Part shown: piece by piece, positions 1 to 5,592 of the stretch | Position numbering within the stretch: the first letter of the stretch is position 1 | How the letters are laid out: every line of letters begins with the position of its first letter | NCBI GenBank assembly: GCA_030539475.1 | Contig: JAUNRY010000100.1 | Location: 1-5,592, forward strand | Length of the DNA stretch: 5,592 nt | Direction of reading: 5' to 3' | DNA from: Bacteroidia bacterium | Lineage (GTDB): Bacteria; Bacteroidota; Bacteroidia; Bacteroidales; Dysgonomonadaceae | Translations under genes and position numbers: made by a program | The notes under the pieces: model-generated | Seen by the model: only the letters and a program-made list of their open reading frames with translations | The model's database searches: none | What the model was told of the DNA's origin: nothing

Positions 1-68
1 TGAGCGTTGAAGGCAAAGAATACCTGGTGCAAGACGGTGATGTGATGCATTTTAGATTTAATGTGTGA
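1..68 (+). CDS. ychF: YchF GTPase-family ATPase, C-terminal end (partial)
   Basis: This is the 3' end of a gene that enters from the left. Reading from base 3, 21 codons precede a TGA at 66-68. The peptide ends ...EYLVQDGDVMHFRFNV, closely matching the conserved C-terminus of YchF/OLA1 proteins, whose TGS domain ends in a KEYxVxDGDVMxFxFNV-like motif. YchF is a universally conserved cytosolic P-loop ATPase of the Obg-related GTPase group, linked to ribosomes and stress responses. Only the last part of the TGS domain is visible, so the nucleotide-binding region cannot be checked. It is a core gene with no obvious link to the sugar genes downstream, and a candidate terminator follows it. The identification rests on a short but very characteristic tail. 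Confidence 0.85.
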   Translation, partial: SVEGKEYLVQDGDVMHFRFNV

Positions 69-80
69 TCGTCATTTAGG

Positions 81-116
81 AATAAAAGAGTGAGTTCCCA
101 TCCTCTTTTATTATTT
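81..116 (+). terminator. Candidate intrinsic terminator after ychF
   Basis: A perfect 10-bp inverted repeat, AATAAAAGAG (81-90) and CTCTTTTATT (103-112), is separated by a 12-nt loop and followed by a short T-rich run (ATTT). It begins 13 bp after the ychF stop codon, which suits a Rho-independent terminator. The stem is AT-rich, so it would be weak, but the 3' arm itself supplies U residues. It would separate ychF from the sugar-utilisation genes. Confidence 0.6.
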
Positions 117-176
117 AAAATCATTATAAATTAGCTTTATTTTATTCATTTATGTTATAAAACATATAAAAATATT

Positions 177-206
177 TTTGATTAAACGTTTAACCTTATA
201 CTTTTG
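177..206 (+). promoter_or_regulatory. Bacteroidota-type promoter of the LacI-family gene
   Basis: A -33 element TTTG (177-180) and a -7 element TACTTTTG (199-206) are separated by 18 bp. The -7 element matches the Bacteroidota primary-sigma consensus TAnnTTTG exactly, and the spacing is close to the usual 19-21 bp. The transcription start would fall around 210-215, giving a leader of roughly 25 nt before the ATG at 238. A CG-centred palindrome occupies the spacer, so repressor binding there should block RNA polymerase directly. Confidence 0.7.
180..195. promoter_or_regulatory. LacI-family operator O1, in the promoter spacer
   Basis: TTAAACGTTTAA (182-193) is a perfect 12-bp palindrome with a central CG, the classic form of LacI/GalR-family operators. 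It lies between the -33 and -7 elements of the promoter for the adjacent LacI-type gene, which implies autorepression. The reverse complement of 180-195 matches 1252-1267, upstream of the isomerase gene, at 14 of 16 bases. That recurrence at two gene starts is the main reason to believe it is a real site. Confidence 0.7.
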
Positions 207-223
207 CGTTAATTAACGTTATA
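207..223. promoter_or_regulatory. Possible second operator at the transcription start
   Basis: CGTTAATTAACG (207-218) is a perfect 12-bp palindrome immediately after the -7 element. Overlapping it, TAACGTTA (214-221) is a CG-centred palindrome whose centre is 30 bp, about three helical turns, from the centre of O1. Either could be an auxiliary site for the LacI-type protein, or a site for another regulator. The sequence differs enough from O1 that this remains a suggestion. Confidence 0.35.
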
Positions 224-237
224 GACACTGATAGAGA

Positions 238-1233
238 ATGGAACATGTGTCCTTAAAAGATATTGCAAAAGCAGTAGGAGTTTCTGTTGCAACTGTCTCG
301 CTTGTTTTAAATGGAAAAGACAAGAATGGGCGAGTGAGTAAAGAAATGTCCGAAAAAATAGTGGAGAAAGCCAAAGAGCTAAACTACGTTCCCAATAGTT
401 TGGCCAAAGGGCTGAAAATGGGACACTCGAAAACCATCGGGCTAATTGTGGCCGATATTTCAAACGTTTTTTTCGGCACGCTTGCCCTGCACATTCAAAA
501 CTACGCCGAAAAGGAGGGATATACCGTTGTTATCGGCAATACGAACGAAAAATTGGAGGAAATGCAAAAAGTGATAATCTTCCTCAATTCCCGTCAGGTT
601 GACGGACTTATCATCACGCCCGCCGAAGAAAGTGAAAAACTTATAAAAGAACTGATGGAGCGCAATAAACCGTTGGTTTTAGTAGATAGAAGTTTTCCCG
701 AATTAAACATACCGTCTGTCCTTATCAATAATTACGAAATTTCTTATTATTCCACCCAAAAATTAATTGATAAAGGATGCAGAAATCCGGCGTTTGTATC
801 GTATAAGCAAAATCAATTTCACACCAACGAGCGCAAGAGAGGCTTTATTGAGGCTGTAAAATCTGCCGGAATGTATAAACCCGAAAACATAAAAGAAGTA
901 AGGTATCAATATCTGACAGATGATATGAATAAAGCCATTTCGGAATTAATTAACAGCAATGAAAACATCGATGGAATTTTCTTTGCTACCAACTCCCTCT
1001 CCCTCGCGGGGGTAAAGTCTCTATTTAAACACAACATCAACATACAACGCGATATTCAGGTTATGTGCTTCGATGAAACCGAAGCTTTTAATTTACTCCC
1101 TTTTTCCGTTCCTTTCATTAAACAGCCCATAGAAAAAATGGCCAAAGAAGCGTTGAAATTACTTCTGTATCAAATAGAAAACAAAGGGGAGAAAGTAGGA
1201 AAGTCTTCCATCGAAGCACAATTAATTATTTAA
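238..1233 (+). CDS. LacI/GalR-family transcriptional repressor
   Basis: This is a cytoplasmic, sugar-responsive DNA-binding regulator of 331 aa, the normal length for the family. Residues 4-25 form the LacI helix-turn-helix, including SLKDIAKAVGVSVATVS. It is followed by the hinge-helix signature YVPNSLAKGL near residues 50-60, which inserts in the minor groove at a central CG. From about residue 65 a periplasmic-binding-protein-like effector domain follows, with typical motifs: IGLIVADISNVFF, then RQVDGLII, LVDRSFP, NERKRGF (the Arg commonly contacts the ligand) and, near the end, a FDETEAF...FIKQPIEKMA segment. The ATG at 238 places the HTH at the usual distance from the N-terminus and sits just after the promoter; there is no clear Shine-Dalgarno. 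Operator copies before this gene and before the isomerase gene suggest autoregulation and control of the downstream sugar genes. The effector cannot be read from sequence; an L-fucose or D-arabinose derivative is inferred from context only. Confidence 0.93.
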   Translation: MEHVSLKDIAKAVGVSVATVSLVLNGKDKNGRVSKEMSEKIVEKAKELNYVPNSLAKGLKMGHSKTIGLIVADISNVFFGTLALHIQNYAEKEGYTVVIGNTNEKLEEMQKVIIFLNSRQVDGLIITPAEESEKLIKELMERNKPLVLVDRSFPELNIPSVLINNYEISYYSTQKLIDKGCRNPAFVSYKQNQFHTNERKRGFIEAVKSAGMYKPENIKEVRYQYLTDDMNKAISELINSNENIDGIFFATNSLSLAGVKSLFKHNINIQRDIQVMCFDETEAFNLLPFSVPFIKQPIEKMAKEALKLLLYQIENKGEKVGKSSIEAQLII

Positions 1234-1251
1234 ATTTTTTTTTACACAATA

Positions 1252-1267
1252 GGTTAAACGATTAATT
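1252..1267. promoter_or_regulatory. LacI-family operator O2, upstream of fucI
   Basis: GGTTAAACGATTAATT matches the reverse complement of O1 (180-195) at 14 of 16 bases, including the central CG. Its core TTAAACGATTAA is a palindrome with one mismatched pair. It lies 30 bp before the fucI start codon, in the 64-bp gap after the repressor gene. No convincing TAnnTTTG element is visible nearby. The fucI genes may therefore have a weaker, unrecognised promoter at this site, or be partly transcribed by read-through from the repressor gene. The gap also holds a run of nine T (1235-1243) with no hairpin before it, so I do not call a terminator. Confidence 0.65.
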
Positions 1268-1297
1268 CATTAAAATACAACCAAAAAAAATCAAGTT

Positions 1298-3073
1298 ATG
1301 AAGAATGATTATCCCAAAATCGGCATCCGTCCCATTATCGATGGCAGACGCGGCGGCATTCGCGAATCATTGGAGGAAACAACCATGAACCTGGCGAAAA
1401 GCGCCGCCAAACTCTACTCAGATACCCTAAAATATCCCGACGGAACGCCTGTTCAATGTGTTATTGCCGACACCACAATCGGAGGAGTGAAAGAAGCGGC
1501 TTTATGTGCCGAGAAATTCGAAAAAGAAGGAGTGGGTTTAACTTTATCGGTAACTCCCTGCTGGTGTTACGGATCCGAAACCATCGACATGAATCCGCAC
1601 ATTCCAAAAGCTATTTGGGGGTTCAACGGCACCGAGCGGCCGGGAGCGGTTTATCTGGCTGCCGCTTTGGCCGCCCATAACCAGAAAGGATTACCCACTT
1701 TTGGCATTTACGGAAGAGAAGTGCAAGATATTGGTGACGCAACTATTCCCGACGATGTGAAAGAAAAACTCCTGCGCTTTGCCCGCACGGGATTGGCAGT
1801 AGCGCAAATGCGTGGAAAATCTTACTTGGCAATCGGTTCCGTATCCATGGGAATTGGAGGCTCAATGGTAAATCCCGAATTCCTGCAGGAATATTTGGGT
1901 ATGAGAACCGAACAAATTGATTCCAGCGAAATACTTCGCCGCATTGACTTGGAGATTTACGATAAAGATGAGTACGATAAAGCAATGAGTTGGACACGCG
2001 AGAACTGTATGTCGCGCGAAGGTGAAGATTTCAATCCGGAACACTTGAAACACCAACGGGAGCAAAAAGATAAGGATTGGGAATTTGTGGTTAAGATGAC
2101 GTTAATCATGCGCGATTTAATGATTGGAAATCCCAAACTTAAAGAGATGGGACACGAAGAAGAATCGATGGGACACAATGCTATCGCCGGCGGATTTCAA
2201 GGACAACGCCAATGGACTGATTTCCTTCCAAACGGCGATTTTTCCGAAGCCGTTTTAAACTCATCTTTCGATTGGAACGGAATACGCGAAGCATTTACAT
2301 TTGCCACCGAAAACGATCACCTCAACGGTATAAGTATGTTGTTTGGGCATTTACTTACCAATACCGCGCAAATTTTTGCCGATGTGCGCACCTATTGGAG
2401 CGCCAACTCCATTGAACGAGCCACCGGATGGAAACCCGATGGAATTCTGAAAGACGGCGTTATTCACCTCATCAATTCCGGCTCATGCACGTTGGACGGC
2501 ACCGGACAGCAATCCGATTCCGAAGGAAATCCGGTAATGAAACCGCATTGGGAAATCAGCGAAGAAGAGGTTAAAAAAATGCTTGAAGCAACCTCCTGGC
2601 ACCCCGCTAATTTGGAGTATTTCCGCGGTGGAGGATACTCATCGCAATTCCTCACACGCCCGGGAATGCCGGTTACCATGTGTCGCCTAAACCTTGTAAA
2701 AGGATTGGGTCCCGTGCTGCAAATTGCCGAAGGTTGGACAGTTACCTTCCCCGACGAAGTATTCGACGTCATTAACAAACGCACCGATAAAACCTGGCCA
2801 TCTACGTTTTTTGTACCGCGCACAACCGGGAAAGGCCGTTTTACCGATGTTTATTCCGTGATGAATTACTGGGGAGCCAACCACGGAGCCATCAGTTACG
2901 GACATATCGGCGCCGATTTAATTACGCTGGCGTCAGCGCTTTCCATCCCGGTAAATATGCACAATGTGGATGAAAGCAAAATTTTCCGTCCGTCGGCTTG
3001 GGCTTCTTTCGGGGCGGATAACGAAGGGGCAGATTATCGTGCTTGCGTAACTTATGGGCCGTTGTATAAGTAA
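1298..3073 (+). CDS. fucI: L-fucose isomerase / D-arabinose isomerase
   Basis: This is a cytoplasmic Mn2+-dependent ketol isomerase that converts L-fucose to L-fuculose. E. coli FucI also converts D-arabinose to D-ribulose. The protein has 591 aa, the same length as E. coli FucI. The expected three domains are present: N1 (about 1-175), N2 (about 176-355) and C (about 356-591). Family motifs include IGIRPIIDGRRGG near the start, TPCWCYGSETIDM (residues about 87-99), GFQGQRQWTDFLPNGD and YWGANHGAISYGHIG. The metal/catalytic triad is intact at E338, D362 and H529, one residue offset from E337, D361 and H528 of E. coli. The ATG at 1298 gives the normal N-terminus. The gene follows an operator copy, and the next gene starts 20 bp downstream, so they are probably cotranscribed. 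No fucK (kinase), fucA (aldolase) or fucP (permease) is in the window. Its GC content looks somewhat higher than that of the DUF4185 gene downstream. L-fucose versus D-arabinose as the true substrate is undecided. Confidence 0.95.
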   Translation: MKNDYPKIGIRPIIDGRRGGIRESLEETTMNLAKSAAKLYSDTLKYPDGTPVQCVIADTTIGGVKEAALCAEKFEKEGVGLTLSVTPCWCYGSETIDMNPHIPKAIWGFNGTERPGAVYLAAALAAHNQKGLPTFGIYGREVQDIGDATIPDDVKEKLLRFARTGLAVAQMRGKSYLAIGSVSMGIGGSMVNPEFLQEYLGMRTEQIDSSEILRRIDLEIYDKDEYDKAMSWTRENCMSREGEDFNPEHLKHQREQKDKDWEFVVKMTLIMRDLMIGNPKLKEMGHEEESMGHNAIAGGFQGQRQWTDFLPNGDFSEAVLNSSFDWNGIREAFTFATENDHLNGISMLFGHLLTNTAQIFADVRTYWSANSIERATGWKPDGILKDGVIHLINSGSCTLDGTGQQSDSEGNPVMKPHWEISEEEVKKMLEATSWHPANLEYFRGGGYSSQFLTRPGMPVTMCRLNLVKGLGPVLQIAEGWTVTFPDEVFDVINKRTDKTWPSTFFVPRTTGKGRFTDVYSVMNYWGANHGAISYGHIGADLITLASALSIPVNMHNVDESKIFRPSAWASFGADNEGADYRACVTYGPLYK

Positions 3074-3093
3074 TTAATAATGAATAATAACAG

Positions 3094-4389
3094 ATGAAAA
3101 AAAATCGTTTCAGCAAAAGAAACTCAATTTATATAGTTGTTTGGCTTTGCTCTTACATTTTTTTATTAGTGCTTGGCTGCTCAGATAATATTCCGATTGA
3201 CACCGATGACACCGAACCTAATGTTCCGGAGCCGGAAATACCGGAAATAATTGGTAGCATCCCAAACACGGTATCTTCGGATATTGTTATTACTCAGCAT
3301 GCTACCAAGATTTCTCAATTAACAGGCGATTATGACAGGCATTTAAATAAGCCGACATTGAGTCAAACTAACACACGATACCGAATAGAAGGTACCGATT
3401 TGGGAGTTCCTTTTCAAGATGGTGAAACTACATGGCTATTATTTGGCGATACCTGGGGGCCTAAAGCGGGTTTACATAATGTAATCGGTTATACTACCGA
3501 TAAAACACCGGAAGATGGTTTAAAACTCGACTTTTTAACTGATGAAGTGGGTATATACCAAGGAATTATGATTCCAGGTGTTAATACCACAGGAGCGTTT
3601 GAAGTACCTACCGGAGGGATAGTGATAGAAGACGATTTTTTCATTTGGCTGACAACAGATCATAGTGAAGAAGTTACCATGGGACGGTCGGTGGTGGCCA
3701 TGGCCGGTAGAAATAATGCAATGAAAGCTCAGTTTTCTAAAGTATATGATTTGTCAACGTCAAAGTTTATAAATGTATTACCGGTTCGCATTAAAAACTC
3801 AGATTGGAATTTTCTTCCCCCTCATGAGGGCGACGGGTTGCTTCTTTTTGCATCCGGCGCTTACAGGAAAAGTCATGTTTACTTAGCTTATCAACCTCTA
3901 TCAGGAATAAAAAATAAAAATTCCATTCGCTATTTTGCAGGGATAAAAGACGAAAAACCTCTTTGGAATAAGAACGAAAAAGATGCCCAGCCGATTTTTC
4001 GTTTGTCAGATCCGGGTGTAGGTGAGTTATCTGCATCATATAATAAGTTCATAAAAAAATGGATTTTGATGTATAATCATGGTGATCCGCGAGGAATAAA
4101 TTTACGTACTTCAGATACTCCGTGGGGACCATGGTCTGATCCAGAGGTGGTATTTCGTCCTTGGGAAGATGGTGGTTACTGCCATTTCATCCATACCGAT
4201 TGGAGGTTCGATAATTGTGACAACGTACACAACCCCGGTCGTGAAAATGAGTGGGGTGGCGAATACGGGCCTTATGAATTTAGTCATTTTGCAACCGGTA
4301 ACGATAAAAGTACTACTATTTATTTTACTATGTCAACCTGGAACCCATACGAAGTGGTGTTGATGAAAGCAAGCCTACGCCTCAAGTAG
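3094..4389 (+). CDS. DUF4185-domain lipoprotein, putative glycoside hydrolase (GH183-related?)
   Basis: This 431-aa protein is predicted to be exported and lipidated. A basic N-terminus and hydrophobic stretch lead to a lipobox LVLGC with Cys at residue 29. The following SDNIPIDTDD is acidic, as in Bacteroidota lipoprotein export signals that direct proteins to the cell surface, and a Pro/Glu-rich linker runs to about residue 55. The rest fits DUF4185, a five-bladed beta-propeller fold. Its motifs are QLTGDYD, then GTDLGVPF (100-107), FGDTWG (117-122), VPTGGIV (171-177), GELSASYN (310-317) with MYNHGD (326-331), YGPY (391-394) and a terminal STWNPYEVVLM (414-424). Some DUF4185 proteins from Dysgonomonas are endo-D-arabinofuranases (GH183), but most members are untested. 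Conserved acidic residues such as D102 and D119 are candidates for the active site; I cannot assign catalysts. It lies 20 bp after fucI and 68 bp before a SusC-like gene, which fits a PUL enzyme. It could instead be a non-catalytic glycan-binding propeller. Confidence 0.82.
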   Translation: MKKNRFSKRNSIYIVVWLCSYIFLLVLGCSDNIPIDTDDTEPNVPEPEIPEIIGSIPNTVSSDIVITQHATKISQLTGDYDRHLNKPTLSQTNTRYRIEGTDLGVPFQDGETTWLLFGDTWGPKAGLHNVIGYTTDKTPEDGLKLDFLTDEVGIYQGIMIPGVNTTGAFEVPTGGIVIEDDFFIWLTTDHSEEVTMGRSVVAMAGRNNAMKAQFSKVYDLSTSKFINVLPVRIKNSDWNFLPPHEGDGLLLFASGAYRKSHVYLAYQPLSGIKNKNSIRYFAGIKDEKPLWNKNEKDAQPIFRLSDPGVGELSASYNKFIKKWILMYNHGDPRGINLRTSDTPWGPWSDPEVVFRPWEDGGYCHFIHTDWRFDNCDNVHNPGRENEWGGEYGPYEFSHFATGNDKSTTIYFTMSTWNPYEVVLMKASLRLK

Positions 4390-4457
4390 GATAATATTAG
4401 ACAGATTATTGAGAGCAGATATATTATAATAAATGAAAAATTATTTAATCAACGCTT

Positions 4458-5592
4458 ATGAAAAATAAGATAAACCCGTTCCTAATCATGCTGATATGTA
4501 TTGGGAACATTATGTGCTTGAATGCACAGTCGCAGCGTCAGATAACCGGTCGTGTTATGGATGAAACCGGTGAACTCTTAATAGGGGTTAACGTGTTGGA
4601 GGTAGGAACAACAAATGGAACCGTTACCGATATTAATGGAACCTATACTATCACGGTAAGCACCGAAAATCCTGTGCTCAGGTTTACCTATGTAGGATTT
4701 CAAGAGAGAGATGTAAAGGTAGGAAACGCCGGAATCCTCGACGTTTCCATGAGCGAAGATATTGAAGCGCTCGACGAAGTGGTAGTTATTGGTTATGGAT
4801 CTCAAACAAAAGCAACGCTAACCGGTTCAATATCTCAAGTATCGCCTCAAGTGATAGAACGAGTAGCCAGTCCCACTCTCTCAACAACGTTGGGTGGCAT
4901 GATGCCCGGAATGATTACCAGGCAGTCTAGCGGTGAGCCCGGTTACGATAGTGCCGAACTACTTATCCGAGGAATTGGAACATGGGCCGGCAACCGTCAC
5001 CCATTGGTTCTAGTAGATGGTGTTGAACGCGATATAAATATTCTCAATTCACAAGAAATAGAGAGTTTTACAATCTTGAAAGATGCTTCGGCAACTGCGG
5101 TATACGGAGTTAGGGGTGCCAACGGGGTTATTCTTATTAATACCAAAAGAGGCCAAATAGGAAAACCAAAGGTAACATTAAGAACCGAATTCGCTAACTT
5201 GCATGGTTTGAGATTTCCCAGTTACATTAACGGATTTGAGTTTGCAACACTAATGAACGAGGCAGTGGCGCACGGTACCGGATCCACAAATAATCTGCCT
5301 TGGTCGGAAGGCGATTTACTGAATTTTAAAAATGGTTCGGACAGGTACTCTTATCCAAGCGTTGATTGGACCGATGAAGTGCTCAAAAGAAATGCTTTTC
5401 AAACCATTAATAATCTGAGTATATCGGGCGGTTCGGATATCGTGCGCTATTTCGTGAACGTAGGCTACACAATGAAAGAGGGGTTATATAAACGTGATCC
5501 TCAATATGAGTATAATACCAACTCCATGTCGAGTCGTTATAATTTTAGATCCAACGTATATGTGTATGGTACAAGTGAATTAAAGGCAGACT
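4458..5592 (+). CDS. SusC/RagA-type TonB-dependent outer-membrane transporter (partial, 3' end missing)
   Basis: The reading frame is open for 378 codons from the ATG at 4458 to the window edge. Full SusC-like proteins are about 1000 aa, so roughly a third is seen. A signal peptide (about 1-23, probable cleavage after NA before QSQ) comes first. Next is a carboxypeptidase-D-like regulatory domain (about 27-100, starting RQITGRVMDETGELLIGVNV, with VTDINGTY and FTYVGFQ). The TonB box is DEVVVIGYG (106-114). The plug domain follows (about 115-232), with LLIRGIG, PLVLVDGVERD and the SusC signature KDASATAVYGVRGANGVI, and then the start of the barrel. No N-terminal STN domain is present, so signalling to an anti-sigma factor is not expected; this agrees with control by the LacI-type protein. 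It would import oligosaccharides with a SusD partner, expected just downstream. The 68-bp gap before it shows no clear promoter or terminator, so cotranscription with fucI and the DUF4185 gene is likely. Confidence 0.95.
   Translation, partial: MKNKINPFLIMLICIGNIMCLNAQSQRQITGRVMDETGELLIGVNVLEVGTTNGTVTDINGTYTITVSTENPVLRFTYVGFQERDVKVGNAGILDVSMSEDIEALDEVVVIGYGSQTKATLTGSISQVSPQVIERVASPTLSTTLGGMMPGMITRQSSGEPGYDSAELLIRGIGTWAGNRHPLVLVDGVERDINILNSQEIESFTILKDASATAVYGVRGANGVILINTKRGQIGKPKVTLRTEFANLHGLRFPSYINGFEFATLMNEAVAHGTGSTNNLPWSEGDLLNFKNGSDRYSYPSVDWTDEVLKRNAFQTINNLSISGGSDIVRYFVNVGYTMKEGLYKRDPQYEYNTNSMSSRYNFRSNVYVYGTSELKAD

Noticed and set aside
151..166. Small inverted repeat TATGTT / AACATA with a 4-nt spacer in the AT-rich gap upstream of the promoter.
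   Set aside because: Six-bp arms made almost only of A and T are expected by chance here, and it recurs nowhere else in the window.
1234..1250. Run of nine T after the repressor gene, as a terminator tail.
   Set aside because: No stem-loop precedes it; the upstream AT-rich bases do not form a stable hairpin.
1743..2178. Minus-strand open frames inside fucI (and similar ones at 2464-2905).
   Set aside because: They are antisense shadows of a fully conserved isomerase gene and their translations show no recognisable domain.
4422..4431. Palindrome TATTATAATA in the gap before the SusC-like gene.
   Set aside because: It is pure A/T, has no CG centre and does not resemble the operator pair. The gap also has no TAnnTTTG element.
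4578..4805. Minus-strand open frame of 75 codons over the SusC N-terminal region.
   Set aside because: The plus strand here encodes clear carboxypeptidase-D-like and TonB-box motifs in one continuous frame, so the antisense frame is a by-product.
1..5592. CRISPR arrays, tRNA or rRNA genes, insertion-sequence ends or long direct repeats.
   Set aside because: Looked for by eye on both strands; no regularly spaced repeats, cloverleaf, transposase motifs or long terminal repeats were seen.

Overview
The window looks like Bacteroidota (Bacteroidales-type) DNA. It carries the start of a SusC/RagA-type TonB-dependent outer-membrane transporter and a surface-lipoprotein candidate. It also has AT-rich intergenic regions, an exact Bacteroidota-type promoter (TTTG, 18 bp, TAnnTTTG), and no Shine-Dalgarno-like sequences before the genes. 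All genes are on the + strand.

Layout: bases 1-68 are the last 21 codons of a housekeeping gene, ychF (the YchF/OLA1 GTPase-family ATPase), followed by a candidate hairpin terminator at 81-116. An AT-rich gap then carries a promoter (177-206) with LacI-type operator palindromes in and just after it. It drives a LacI-family repressor gene (238-1233). A 64-bp gap holds a second near-copy of the same operator (1252-1267). After it comes a full-length L-fucose/D-arabinose isomerase gene, fucI (1298-3073), with its three catalytic/metal residues intact. Only 20 bp later a lipoprotein with a DUF4185 domain begins (3094-4389). After 68 bp a SusC-like transporter begins (4458) and runs off the end of the window. 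The SusC-like gene has no stop in the window; its reading frame is open for 378 codons.

Interpretation: this is the regulated head of a polysaccharide utilisation locus (PUL) placed next to a core gene. The inferred model is as follows. The LacI-type protein senses a sugar or sugar derivative and represses both itself and the downstream genes through the shared operator. The SusC-like protein, with an expected SusD beyond the window, imports oligosaccharides. The DUF4185 lipoprotein acts on the glycan at the cell surface or in the periplasm, and the isomerase starts catabolism of the released monosaccharide in the cytoplasm.

The most interesting point is substrate. FucI enzymes act on both L-fucose and D-arabinose. 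DUF4185 is the family in which endo-D-arabinofuranases (GH183) were found. Together they make D-arabinan, or another D-arabinose-containing glycan, a real alternative to a fucosylated glycan. This is inference; nothing in the window settles it.
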